Shown here piece by piece: positions 24,057 to 35,923 of a stretch of 64,000 bases of DNA (position 1 is the stretch's first letter; every line of letters starts with the position of its first letter). The notes below the pieces were generated by a model. That model did not search any database and had not been told where the DNA came from. It saw nothing but the letters and a program-made list of their open reading frames with translations. Origin of the DNA: Scatophagus argus (lineage: Eukaryota; Chordata; Actinopteri; Scatophagidae); assembly GCF_020382885.2 (NCBI RefSeq), contig NC_058515.1:4137223-4201222 (forward strand). The letters run 5' to 3'. Made by a program: the position numbers and the translations under genes.

Positions 24057-24062
24057 TTTATT
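24057..24062 (-). promoter_or_regulatory. Poly(A) signal, gene E
   Basis: AATAAA on the minus strand about 130 bases past the stop, at the position equivalent to gene C. Confidence 0.55.
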
Positions 24063-24192
24063 GTACGTCAAGTTTTTATATTCATTGAAATTGGTGGAAA
24101 GATTTTAGGTGTTCATATTTCATTACAATTCTAAATAGCCTAACAAAAAATATCTTGTTATACAGAAACAAAGCAAAGAAACACGTCCAGGT

Positions 24193-26643
24193 CTATTGCT
24201 TTACACTGGAGTACATGCATTCATCATTGGTGTTGCTCCTCTGTCTTCTGGATCTGTCAGTCTTGAGATCCTTTAAAGCAGCATAATGAAGGTTCTCTGT
24301 GTCTTGACGTAACTGGGAAGAAAATATCAAATGATTCATCCCTCTTACAGCAGATACAGAACAAGAGAGGAAAAACAAAATGACTGCCTATAGTATATCT
24401 ACGCATATATAACTAACTAGATTGTCCAAGTCCTGACAAACGATGTTTGAAAGCTTAAATTACTCTCTATGACACCTGCCGACAGGTGAGGAAAATAAGA
24501 TAACATTGTGTTAATAAAATTCCTATGTTTTTCCATTAGAACTTGACACTTACCGCTGCATTTGTAGAAGAAGCTGAAAATGTCACGTTAGACTCTGGTT
24601 GTGACACACAAAATGAAAGCCATTTTATTTGAGTGCAATACACAGTAAAACTTGCTGTCATCTTCAAACAGTAACAGTTACCTGTATATTGGCAGTTCCT
24701 TTTGTTCATCTTGTACACAGTGAAAGCCAGTAGCACAACCAGGATGGTGGTGAATGACAAAGCTGCACTCAAGATATACACAAGAGAGACAAGAGAGTCC
24801 ACCTCGTCTGTGGAGAGGCAGACACCAGGAGACATTACAGGAGACATTACATTCTTATGTTTTTTTCTCATCTGCTTTGGGTATTTTGATCTTAAAATAA
24901 TGCTGGTATGACCATTTGTACATTGAAAGACAGGTTCGTCATTCTAATTTTCGCTACAAAGAGATCCCTTAATAAAGCCATGTCAGCTCAAGTAACTGGG
25001 GACAACTCTGTGCGTGTGTGTGCATGGTTACTGCTCATGATGAGCGGACATGAAAGTGTGTGTGAACTGGCGAATTCTGTTGAGTGGTCAGTCTGACTAG
25101 AAGAATTACAGTATAAATGAAATGCACAAGAGAATCCACTTCATCTGTCAGGAGGCAGACACCAGAAGACATTACACAGTTCATATGTGTTTTCTAATCT
25201 GGTTTGTTATCTATCTTAAAAGAATTCTGGCTTGACTATTTGATACACTGAAAGAGATGGTGTCAGTCTAAATTTTGCTTCTGATCACTACAAATATATC
25301 CCTTCACAAAGCATTTTCAGTGCGAGTAATGGGTGTCTGTGTGTGCACGGTTACTGTTCATGATGAGCCGGCATGAACGTGTGTGTGTGAACTGATGAAT
25401 GCTGACCTTTGCTGTAAAGAGCTTTGAGTGGTCAGTCAGACTAGAAGTATCAGCTGTATCAAACGGACTAGCAGTCCATTTACAATTCATATGAGCTTAA
25501 ACTTGGGACAACAAATTTGCACAAAACAAGGACTGTAGATGTTTTAGTGTCCACACTGGAGTTGCATTAGGAAGGAGCTACTTCATGGTCAGAGCAGATA
25601 TGAGTAAGAATTATAGTTAGCAGTAAATCATTTTAGCATGTGTTTACTATATTAAGGTAGACTTACAAACATGTCTGTTCGGGAGTTATTTATCGAAGAA
25701 GACAACCTAAAACAGTTACTCACAGTCAACGTCTAACTTAGTCCAGTCGCTAAACAGAATATGTCCACATGAGGCAACAGCACAGGAGTAGGTCCCAGCA
25801 TGAGAAACATTCAGGTTCTTCATTGGCAAGCTGTAGACACAGGAGTGTGTTTGTGTGCTGGGATTCCTCTCACACTGATCATTCCTGCCTCCACGGGTGT
25901 AAATGAGTCCTGGATGAGATTCTCCAGAGTTTTTGAACCAGTAAACACTGTGTTCTCCATCACAGGTCCCAGTGTGTACTGTACAGTTCAGAGTCACAGA
26001 GCCTCCTGGCTGGATGGTCTCCGATGCTGACTGATGGACCAAAACTGGGGTTTTCAGTTCTGATCCCTTTACGGTGATGGTTGTGCCCTCACAAAATTCA
26101 AAAGAATAGAACTTGTTCTTTATGCAGTAGTAAGTACCTGAGTCTGAAATTTGCAAATCTGAAATCTTCAGCTGATATTCATGATTTTCAGTGTGCACTG
26201 AGAAACGTGGATTCTTAAATTCATCATGAAGGGTGATGTTGCCATCATAACTGGCGAATGAAGACACCAGCTTTGGGGTGAATCCCACAGTTTCCTTATA
26301 CCAGTAAAAAGTTAGTGATCCCTTATCAAGACAGAAACACGACAAATTCACACTTTGTCCAACATCAACTGACAGAAAATGTAATGATGACTGCTTTAAA
26401 GCTGTTGTGTGAGCTGAGGAGAAGATAAAGAAACAAAGCAAACACACATTTAATTAAATTCATTCAACTGAAAATGTTGGAATGAGCTGTACTGCAGAAT
26501 AAATGAACACACATTACAACCAAACATATGGTAATAGTATACATTAAAAGGTATAGCAGAGGACAGACAGTAACAAAATACAACTTACCAATATTCACCA
26601 CAATCAGACAAGCAAAGACCAGAGCAAAGGTTGGAGGTGCCAT
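24193..26643 (-). CDS. nitr: NITR gene E, inhibitory Ig receptor
   Basis: Predicted 343 residues; exons 26589-26643, 25724-26413, 24682-24807, 24554-24594, 24193-24312. Leader and tail are those of gene C (tail LRQDTENLHYAALKDL, ITIM Y314, second motif CMYSSV at Y338). The V domain departs strongly from C (LSCFCLDKGSLTFYWYKE, then TYYCIKNKFYSFEF). The I domain ends FSDWTKLDV, the most eroded J-like strand in the cluster, having lost both glycines. The stalk has the three-residue insert absent from C. Intron 2 is longer than in C because of a local duplication that carries a scrap of a second exon 3 (25125-25145). Splice sites and frame are intact. Confidence 0.9.
25125..25145 (-). pseudogene. 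Exon 3 scrap inside intron 2 of gene E
   Basis: The minus strand shows an acceptor-like CTGACAG followed by ATGAAGTGGATTCTCTTGTG, the start of a NITR stalk exon, then the match ends. The sequence to its right (25150-25450) repeats the intron 2 sequence at 24830-25100, so a piece of exon 3 plus intron 2 was duplicated locally and then decayed. Confidence 0.65.
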
Positions 26644-26722
26644 GTCACTTCAGATGCTGCTATGAGTGAGCTGAATCTCTCTATGTTCTCTCCTCTTCAC
26701 TGAGAGGACTGTGTTTGACCGG

Positions 26723-26727
26723 CCAAT
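26723..26727 (-). promoter_or_regulatory. CCAAT-type motif, gene E
   Basis: Subfamily-1 form, same position as in gene C. Confidence 0.5.
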
Positions 26728-27114
26728 CAGATTGAATGTCTTATTTTGGAAACGCTGAACACATGTTCAGTGATCTGCAACACGACAATGCTGGTCTTTA
26801 CATTTCTCTCTGGTGTGCTAAGAGACAAATATTAATAACAAAAGATAGTATTATGTAAAAAGACACTCACACTTAGATCTAACTTTAAGCTAAATTATCC
26901 ACTGAGGTCTACAGTGGGCAAAATCTGCCATGTGAGAGTCTTTTCACATAGATACATACCTATCTACAGTGAGGAGGGAATCATTTTCATGATTAAGACA
27001 AAGACACTCTGCAAAGAAAGAAAAAAATTCAATAAAATCTGACTTTCAAAACCAGTGAAATGCATATAATACATGTACTCAATACTATAATATGCCAACA
27101 GATGTTGAACTCAC

Positions 27115-27230
27115 ACAAGAACAGGGAGAACATGCAAACTCCACACAGAAGGACCCAGACCAGGATTAGAACCTGGAACCCTGTTGTTGCAAGGCAGCAG
27201 TGCTAACCACTACACCACTGTGCTGCAACA
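27115..27230 (-). mobile_element. SINE remnant
   Basis: Counterpart of the SINE at 14878-15228; the tRNA-like head survives and the tail half is deleted. Confidence 0.65.
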
Positions 27231-27759
27231 ATATGTCTTAAAACAAGCCCAGTCGATTTCCGCTGGACCTCATCGGCTCGTGTCAGCCCTGCACATGGGC
27301 CCTATGTGCGTGCCATGACTTGTATGGGTATAGAAAAGTTGACTGTCAGCATTTGCTCCACAACGTTGTCTGGTATAAAAGGGGATACTCAGCTTTTCTG
27401 TCTTCAGCTTCCCACCAGTGACAATCTCAGGCTTTCCTTAGTGTTTTGACAGTAAAGCTCTACTGCCTCAAACTATGACTGTCAATGCAATTTCTGACCC
27501 TTGTTAATTTTTCAACTACAATAACTTTTTACATTCATAGCAGCTAAATGCTGGAGAGAAGGAGAGAGAGAGAGAGAGAGAGAGAGTTTAAGTCTGAACT
27601 TAAACTTTGGCCCAGACCTGGACATCTCAACTGTGTCAGCGAGTGAAAAGAACTGAAACCAGTGATGTCCAAAAGAGGCAGGTTCAAAGTAAAATCCAGA
27701 AAAGATGAAGTCTTTGAAAAAGCAAGGGAAAAGCGGAGCTGTGCAGGCAAAATGAAGGG

Positions 27760-28018
27760 CTGCTCTAATCTACTTCCAAAGTTGGAGGCAGCGGCAGCCT
27801 GCTGAGCTGACGGGAGTTTAAGGCAATGAAGTGACTCGATCTTTCAACAAGTGTGAGTATAACAGTATTACCTTTTGAAGATGGCAAACCAGAGATACCA
27901 TGGTGAGACAGTACAGGGGAGGGACTAAGTAGACCCACTAAAGGACGATGAGAGGCCTTTTTTAGGCACAGATAGAACAGACAGAGACATATTTCTTAGT
28001 GTTGCTGTTCATGGCTAT
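27760..28018 (-). mobile_element. Ty3/Gypsy-like pol fossil, second copy
   Basis: Duplicate of the integrase fragment at 15770-16230, broken and shorter. Confidence 0.5.
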
Positions 28019-28019
28019 T

Positions 28020-28345
28020 TCACTGTGTCCACGTTCTTGCACCAGTCCCGATTGTGGTCCAAGTACACCCCTAAGTACTTGTACTACTCTTCCACCACCT
28101 CCACAGTGGTCCTGCTTCAAGTGACAAGGTTGTACACTACAGCCCCGTACTCTCTCTCATCAACTCCAGTAATACATCCAACCACTGCAGAGTCATCAGA
28201 AAATTCCTGAAGATGGCAGGTTTCTGTGCAGTGCTTGAAGCCTGTGGTGTAGATGGTGAAGAGGAAGGGACAGAGGACAGTCCCCTGTGGAGCCCTGGTG
28301 TTGCTGGTCACTCTGTCTGACATGCAGCACTTTAGGCGATCCTTT
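28020..28345 (-). mobile_element. L2-like LINE fragment, second copy
   Basis: Counterpart of 16965-17290. About 0.94 kb present in the first unit (16030-16970, covering the rest of the LINE and part of the Gypsy fossil) is absent here, by a deletion whose ends abut at 28018-28025. Confidence 0.7.
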
Positions 28346-29765
28346 AATAAAGCATTTTCAATGCATATAATTGTAGATAAGACTGCATGTGTGTGCATGT
28401 TTACTGCTCATGATGAGTGGACATGAAAGTATGTGTGAACTGGGGAATGCTGTTTTCTGTTGTAAAGCATTTTGAGTGATCAGTGAGACTAGAAGAAGCA
28501 CAGTATAAATACAGTCCATTTATCATTCATGTCAGCTTAAACTTTGGAACACAAATTTACACACTAAAAGGACTGTAGATGTTTCCTCGTCCACAGTGGA
28601 GTTGTGCAGTGAGGTTATGAATGCAACCAGGAAGTTCAGCAAGACTCCTCCAGGCTCCTCCCCCTGCTCAGGTGCAGCATAAAAGGATCCAGCTGGTTCA
28701 GTTTCCCCCTTTGCTGGTCTGTGATGGTGGCTGCTGTGCTGTTGAGTCTGTTTGGTTTTCCTTTTTATATTATTTATTTCCTTTTGGACCAGATTTCATC
28801 AGTTTTAGCCTCATTTGTGTTGTTTTGATTTCTTTTTAGTGCTTTTGTTTCACTTTGGCCAGTTTTTGCTTGCTGTGTTTATTTGTTGGGGTTTTGATTT
28901 GTTCATCTGGTCCAACTCTGTTTGCTTAATTTAAGTATATTTGTTAATTCCTTGATTTGAGTTTGTATGTTTATTTTGGGATAATGTTTATCAATTGGGT
29001 TGTTGGTTTTGTTAACCTTTTGTTTTCCGGGCAGCTTGTTTATATCATTGGTTTTCTTTCAGAGTAAAACAACCTCTTTATTTTGTATTGTGTTTGCATT
29101 TTCCTTTTTTTCCAGCAGTTTCCATCCTTTGTTGTTGTGGCTTTAGCTTTGATTAATTTGCAGTGTTTCAATTAAATTTATTTACTTTATCGAATTTACT
29201 GTCTCTGCCTCCTCAGTCTTGAACCGGCGTCCTCTGTAGATTCCTCATTTATTATACTTCTAGATTTTCACATCCTGAGGTGCAAGTCCCCAGGTGGTGT
29301 TGTCAGCTCTTAAATTTAGCTGAAAATTTCAAATTAAACCAGCACTCCTTGCCACAGCTGCATTAGAAAGGAATTACTTGAAAAGTCAGTGCAGACATGA
29401 GTAATTATTATAGTGAGCAGTAATTCATGTTAGTATTTGAGTATGATTTTATAAAAGGCTTACAAGTGTGTCAGTTAAGTTTTTTTTTTTTGTTTTTTTT
29501 TAATCAAATGCAAAACTATGCTACAACAGTTAATCACACAAGGTCCAACTTGGTCTTGCGTCCAAATAGCAGGTGTGCACATGAGGTAGCAGCACAGTAT
29601 TAGGTCACACACTGATCATTCTTGCCTCCATGGGTGTTAAAAAAAAAAAGTCCTCAATATTTGAACCAGTCGAAAGTGTGTTTGCCACCACAGGTCACAG
29701 TGTGTCCTGGGGCCTGTGTCAGTTTCAGCCTGACGTTCTTGTAATTAGACCTGACCACTGTTAAG
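28346..29765 (-). pseudogene. Decayed NITR copy between E and F
   Basis: Second copy of the relic at 16235-18775: intron 2 sequence at 28346-28590, the exon 2-adjacent intron at 29310-29520, and I-domain remains at 29521-29760 (further shortened around 29600). It is interrupted by the T-rich repeat. Not coding. Confidence 0.65.
28600..29300. repeat. T-rich dispersed repeat, second copy
   Basis: Counterpart of 17570-18260 with small indels. Confidence 0.45.
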
Positions 29766-29789
29766 CAACTTTTTGGCCAAGTTCAACCA

Positions 29790-30135
29790 ACCCATTTTGC
29801 ACTGACAAGCAGTGTTCCCCAAAAAGAAACTGTGGTTCATCAGCGATGTGTAAGATGCTCACAGGAGAAAACACCTCCCATAATAGGTGGAAAGGCATCA
29901 GAAACATCAGGGGTTGTAAACAAGTGCTTTCCCTTCTCTGCCCATTTTGAAAACAGCAACAACAAGGGAAGGAACCGGTTGCAACCATCACTGTACAAGA
30001 GAGTGACCATACTCTCACTCTTCAGTCTTTTCAGGTCAACAAAGCCCTCCAGTGTGGCAGCTGTAACAAGGCAGCTGGGCCTTCCGGTGTTCCTGGCCAA
30101 GCGTTTGGCCTCTGTGCACCACCACCATGAATTTG
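29790..30135 (+). mobile_element. L2-like LINE 5' reverse-transcriptase fragment
   Basis: Plus-strand readings resemble the segment leading into the reverse transcriptase of L2-type elements (RKASETSG, then NKCFPFSAHFENSN, then a shifted AAGP-like stretch). It is degraded, with frame breaks. The first-unit copy has lost about 265 bases of it. Confidence 0.5.
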
Positions 30136-30800
30136 AATTGAAACACTCAAGATGTAAGCTAAGTGAAGACTTTATTTCAAGGGGTTTAGCAAAAGTGTGG
30201 CATTAACCAGTTAGGAAGCCATTTTTATACACCCAGCCCATTTTTGGTGGCTCGCAAATGATGGGATTAACTAACATAATTGCAAATACAAGGCTTGTTT
30301 TTAATACTTGGAGGACAATTCTTTGCCATGAATGACTGCCTGAAGTCTGGAACCAACAGAAATGATCAGTTGCTGAGTTTCCTCCTTTAAGATGCTTTGG
30401 TAAAGATTAAATTAAATTATTAAATAAAGAATGACTTACTTACTTACATCACGTCTGAAACGGCAGAGACAAAGAACAGAAAGGCTCTGACATGTCCTTA
30501 CTTTACTGTTACCTACAAAGTAGTTTTAAGAACCTTCTTACAGGTTTGTGACAATGTACACCATAAACAACCTGGAAAGAAAGTTCTGTGAAGATTTGTG
30601 ATACCCTGTGGATGTACATACAGCTGACACTTATGCAGGATTGGTTCAGGAAATTCTAGAAAAGGTAATCCCAGCAGCACTTCAGAGGTGTGAGTGTATT
30701 TCTTTGAAATGTGGGAAGAAACAGGAGAAATCAGCAGATGTTTCACAGCTGGCATCACTACAGAGAAACCCTTTGACACCATACTTTCTTTCACTGCAAG

Positions 30801-30806
30801 TTTATT
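30801..30806 (-). promoter_or_regulatory. Poly(A) signal, gene F
   Basis: AATAAA on the minus strand about 80 bases past the stop codon, as in gene D. Confidence 0.5.
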
Positions 30807-30884
30807 ACAAGGGAAGACTTTATATGTAATAAAATAAATAAATTGATTGAATCAAATTGAAAAAGGAAAAAAACACATCTGGGT

Positions 30885-33144
30885 CTACTGCTTTACACTG
30901 GAGTACACACATTCACTATTGGTGTTGCTCCTCTGTCTTCTGGATCTGTTGACGTTGAGGTCACCTAAAGCAGCATAATGAAGGTTTTCTGCATCTTGAC
31001 ACACCTGGTATAAAAGAAATAAATAAATAAAATGATTCATTGGTATCAGAACAGATAAATCACAAAAAGATGTGTATGGAACACAGCAAGTTTCATATAG
31101 AGAAAAACAAAATGAATGCGCTGAAATGAATCGCGTGTGCAATAATTAATAATAATGATGCCCCCAAACAGACAGTGAATCTGTGTATCTGTGACTAATT
31201 AAATTGTCCATATCCTGACTTCTGACTGCTAGCAGCCAAAGCTGACCCATATTGCTGAAACGATGTTTCACAGCATAAATTACTCTCTGTGACATCTGCT
31301 GACAGGTGAAGAAAATAATGTTGTGCTTTTAAAATTACTTTACTTTTCAATAGAAAATGACACTTACCGCTGCATTTGGAGCAGAAGCTGTTGAAAATGT
31401 CACATTAGACTCTGGTTGTGACACACAAAATGAAGGTTATTTTATTTAAATCTAACACACTCTGTCATCTAACAACTGTAACAACTGCTGTCATCTTCAA
31501 ACAGTAACAGTTACCTGTATATTGGCAGTTCCTTTTGCTAAACTTGTACACTGTGAAAGCCAGTAACACAACCAGGACGATGGTGAATGACAAAGCTGCA
31601 CTCAAGATATACACAAGAGAGACAAGAGAGTCCACCTCATCTGTGGAGAGGCAGACAGCAGACATTACAGGAGATATTATATTATATGGCTATTTTTATT
31701 TTTTTTTTTTTAAATTTTATTATTATTAAAACAGTACTGCCATGACCATTTGTACGTTGAAAGAGAGGTTTGTCATTCTAATTTTTGCTGCTGCTCGCTA
31801 CAAAGAGATCCCTGTATAAAGCCATATCAGTTCAAGTAATGGGGGTCAAGTGTGCATGTGTGTGTGCATGGTTACTGCTCATGATGAGCAGCCATGAAAG
31901 TGTGTGTGAACTGTTGAATTCTGTTGTAAAGTGTTTTGAGTGGTCAGTCAGAATAGAAGAAGTGCAGTATAAATAAAGTCTGTCTATCATTCATATCAGC
32001 TTAAACTTTGTATTATTAATTTGCACAAGACAAGGACTGCAGATGTTTTATCTCCCACAGTGGAGTTGCATTAGGAAGGAACTACTTCATGGTCAGTGCA
32101 GACACAAAAAATTATTGTGAGCTGCAATTCATGTTAAAATGTGAGCATCATAATTGAAGTAGACTTACAAATCTGTCTGTTCAGGAGTTATTGATCAAAT
32201 AAGACAACCTCTGTTAGAACAGCTACTCACACTTAAAGTCCAGCTTGGTTGCGTCTCCAAACAGTATGTGTCCACATGAGGCAACAGCACAGTAGTAGGT
32301 CCCAGCATGAGAAACATTTAGGCTCTCCATTGTCAAATTGTAAGCACAGGAGTGTGTTTGTGCGCTGGGTCTCCTCTCACACTGACCTTTCCTGCCTCCA
32401 TGGGTGTAAATGAGTCCTGGATGAGATTCTCCAGAGTTTTTGAACCAGTAAACACTGTGTTCTCCATCACAGGTCCCAGTGTGTACTGTGCAGTTCAGAG
32501 TCACAGAGCCTCCTGGCTGGATGGTCTTCGATGCTGACTGATGGACCAAAGCTGGGATGTTCAGACCTGAACCCTTCACATTTATAGTTGTGCTCTCACA
32601 AAATTCAAAGACAATGTAACTTTTCTTTATGCAGTAGTAAGTACCTGAGTCTGAAATTTGCAAATCTGAAATCTTCAGCTGATATTCATGATTAACAGTG
32701 TCCACTGAGAAACGTGGATTCTTAAATTCATCATGAAGAGTGCTGTTAGCATTATAACTGGTGAATGAAGACACCATCTTGGGCATCCGTCCTACAGTTT
32801 GTTTATACCAGTAAAAGCTTTGTGATACCTCATCGAGACAAAAGCATGACAGGGTCACACTTTCCCCAACATCAACTGATAGAAAATGTAATGATGACTG
32901 CTTTAAAGCTGTTGTGTGAGCTGAGGAGAAGATGAAGAAACAAAGCAAACACACATTTAATTAAACTCTAACATGTTGGAATGAGCTGCAGAATAAATGA
33001 GCACATATTACAAGCAAACATATGGTAATAGTATGTATAAAAAAGGTTATCGTATCATAGATGACAGACAGTAACAAAATACAACTTACCAATATTCACC
33101 ACAATCAGACAAGCGAAGCACAGAGCAAAGGTTGGAGGTGCCAT
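30885..33144 (-). CDS. nitr: NITR gene F, inhibitory Ig receptor
   Basis: Predicted 344 residues; exons 33090-33144, 32231-32920, 31515-31640, 31368-31411, 30885-31004. The 5' end is of the C/E type (leader MAPPTFALCFACLIVVNI, V with SVDVGESVTLSCFCLDEVS). Exons 3-5 are of the D type (tail VCQDAENLHYAALGDL, ITIM Y315, CVYSSV Y339). It is therefore a third head/tail combination. The I domain ends FGDATKLDF as in C, but its middle (QCERRPSAQTHSCAYNLTM) resembles B and D, so the exon itself looks mosaic. The stalk has the three-residue insert (SLVSLVYIL). Splice sites are all standard. Confidence 0.9.
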
Positions 33145-33223
33145 GTCACTTCAGATGCTGCTATGAGTGAGCTGAATCTCTCTATGTTCTCTCCTCTTCA
33201 CTGAGAGGACTGTGTTTGACCGG

Positions 33224-33228
33224 CCAAT
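33224..33228 (-). promoter_or_regulatory. CCAAT-type motif, gene F
   Basis: Subfamily-1 form, ACCGGCCAATCAG on the plus strand. Confidence 0.5.
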
Positions 33229-33479
33229 CAGATTGAATGTCTTAATTTGGAAACAGATCACTGAACATGTGTTCAGTGATCAGCTGCAACACGACAATGT
33301 TAGTCTTTGAATTTATGTACATGTGATTGGAGTGCCAAGAGACAATTATCGACAAACGAAAGTCTTGTGTAAAAAGACATTCACACTTAGATCTAACTTC
33401 AAGCTATATTATCCACTGGGGTCTACAGTGTGCAACATTTGGCATGTGAATGTGTGTGAAGAATGCAAATCAAGCAATA

Positions 33480-33849
33480 AAAAAATATAATCTGACTGTC
33501 TATAGAAATACACAAAAATAAATGTGTGCCAAAGTAGTGATCAGCATAGCATAGCAGCAGCAATAACACCAGAAGTATTGGAACTGTAGATAATGATCAT
33601 GATTAAGTTTACAGAAGGTGCTATGGTGATTATGATAGAATTAAAATAGATTATGACTAAACAGTAGTAATCGCAGTAGGTTTCAAGCAGGACCGCAGAA
33701 GGAGGTCCAACCATGATCCTTGGGAACCTGCGAGACAAGAAAGCACAAGGACTCCAGGGAAGAAGTTGCGTTAGTAACATGCATTAATGGGACATAAATG
33801 TGTGCAGAAGAACAGGGAGAGGAAGAGAGAGCTCAATGTATTGTGGGAG
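33480..33849. other. Non-coding stretch upstream of gene F
   Basis: NITR 5' flank similar to 10190-10260 ends near 33545. Beyond that I recognise nothing. Confidence 0.3.
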
Positions 33850-35340
33850 ATCCCACCCTGCCCTAACTATAAGCTTTATCAAAAAGGCAAATTTTAAGAC
33901 TCAGACTTAGGGACTTAGACTTCACTTTAGTAATCCTTTTGGGATGACTTCCTCTGGGAAATTGAATTTTCAGCAGCTTACAAAGTAAGGAAGCAGCACA
34001 CAGGGCAGTTTGCAAACAACAACAAGTATTTGCAAACAGGTATAATAAGAGTTAAAAAATAAAATAAACAATAAACTCTTAGCTAAATATAGAAAGCAGA
34101 GATAAGAATAAAATACAAAATAAAATAAAATAAATATAGTGAAGTGTATATGGCAGTATAGCGAACTGTATAAGTCTACTCTTAAGAGAGGGTGCCCGCC
34201 TCCCGGACCTAAACCGCAAGATGGTTCCACAGTAGAGGAGTTTGATAACTAAAGGATCTGGTTCCCAAATCTCTAGGAACCACGGCCTTCATCTTGGGAA
34301 CGTAAAGCTCTGGTGGGATAATAGGGTACTATCAAATTGTTAAGGCATTATGCCTGACCCTTCAGGGCTTTTCATGCAAGGAGAAGAATTTTAAACTCTA
34401 TCCTGAATTTTACGGGTGGCCAGTGTAGGAGAAATATGATTTCTAATGCTGGTTCTTGCAAGAGAGTCTTTAGAGACTTATTGGGGCCTGGAAGTAATAA
34501 ATGTGTGGACTAATTGTTCTGACTCAAAATGTGCCTAATTTTTGCAATATTGTGAAGGTGAGAGAATGCAGTCTTCAAAATGTGTGTTATGTGTGAGTGT
34601 TTCCTACCAGGGTGAGGAGCTCGGAGTAGAGCCGCTGTTCCTCCACATCGAAAGGAGACAGTTGAGGCATCTCTTTCGGATGTCCCCTGGATGCCTTCCT
34701 GAGGAGGTGTTCCGGGCATGCCCCACCAGGAGGAGGCCCTGAGGAAGACCCAGGACACGCTGGAGGGACTATGTCACTAGCCTGGGAACACCTTGGGGTC
34801 CACCCGGAAGAGCTGGAGGAAGTGTCTGGGGAGAGGGAAGTCTGGGCATCCCTGCTCAAGCTGCTGCCCCTGCGATCTGGTCCCGGATGAAGCGGAAGAA
34901 GATGGATAGATGGATGGATGGATGGATGGATGGTGTTTCCTACCAATGGGGAGCATTTAAAAGGTGAACAGTATTGGCCTGAGCATAGAACATTGGGGAA
35001 CTCTGTGACTAACTTTTGTGAGTATGAGCAATGCATCATTAACATGAACAAATTGAGATCGATCTGATAAATATGACTGAAACCAGCTTAATGCAGTTGC
35101 TTCAATGCCAATTTGTGCAATGGCCAGTGGTGGCAAATGCAGCGATAAGGTCTAATGGTACAAGGACAGAGATAAGTCCCTCATCTGATGCAAGTAGAAG
35201 GTCATTTGTGACTTTGACCAATGCCGTCTCTGTGCTATGATGAGCTCTAAGCAACATAAAAGCTGGCAAACCTACTTTCAAACCTGGTAGGTTCTGATCA
35301 AACTGATCTTCACTTCAGCTAGAACTTGTAACTATTGAGG
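33850..35340. repeat. Dispersed teleost repeat, copy 2
   Basis: Paralogous to 230-1200, with internal deletions (about 265 bases missing at 34597) and a LINE inserted at 34610-34932. It extends further on the right than copy 1. Non-coding. Confidence 0.55.
34610..34932 (+). mobile_element. RTE/Rex3-like LINE, 5'-truncated
   Basis: Matches the C-terminal end of a common fish RTE-type LINE, ending in a stop and a (GGAT)n tail at about 34908-34932. A perfect 13-base target duplication, GTGTTTCCTACCA, lies at 34597-34609 and 34933-34945. The undisturbed target can be seen in copy 1 of the host repeat near 1048. This is a clean 5'-truncated retrotransposition event. Confidence 0.8.
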
Positions 35341-35541
35341 CATCTCTGCCTCTGCAGAGGTAAAGAATCCAAATTTTTCTGTTGTTGTTGTTGCTCTGTT
35401 GCTGTTGTAAAATCCCATAAAATGTCACAACAAGGAAGCCGAGAAACACATTGCGATCAAAGAGAACCAGCCATCACTTTAACTTGTGAGCATGCAAGTT
35501 TAGCAACTGGGTCAAATTTGAATCATCTGTTTACCTATGAA

Positions 35542-35909
35542 GGGGCGGCACGGTGGTGCAGTGGTTAGCACTGTCGCCTCATAGCACGAGGGTTCCAGGT
35601 TCGAATCCCGGTCTGGGCCCTTCTATGTGGAGTTTGCATGTTCTCCCTGTGCCTGCGTGGGTTTTCTCCGGGTTCTCTGGCTTCCTCCCACAATACCAAA
35701 AACATGCACATTAGGTTAATTGGCTACTCTAAAATTGCCCCTAGGTGAGAGTGTGAGAGTGTGTGGTTGTCTGTCTTTGTGTGTTGGCCCTGCGATTGAC
35801 TGGCGACCAGTCCAGGGTGAACCCCGCCTCTCGCCCGTAGTCAGCTGGGATAGGCTCCAGCTCCCCCGCGACCCTGACGGATAAGCGGTATAGAAAATGG
35901 ATGGATGGA
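35542..35909 (+). mobile_element. tRNA-headed SINE with perfect target duplication
   Basis: Starts GGGGCGGCACGGTGG. It has tRNA-like A-box (TGGTTAGCACTG) and B-box (GGTTCGAATCC) promoter sequences, then a body shared with many fish genomes, ending in (ATGG)n. A perfect 14-base duplication, TGTTTACCTATGAA, lies at 35528-35541 and 35910-35923. The paralogous empty site is at about 6900. It looks nearly full length. Confidence 0.85.
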
Positions 35910-35923
35910 TGTTTACCTATGAA

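Noticed and set aside
35542-35650. Possible tRNA gene from A-box and B-box matches
   Set aside because: It is the head of a SINE. No cloverleaf with acceptor stem was found, and the element body follows directly. The same applies at 50796 and 63367.
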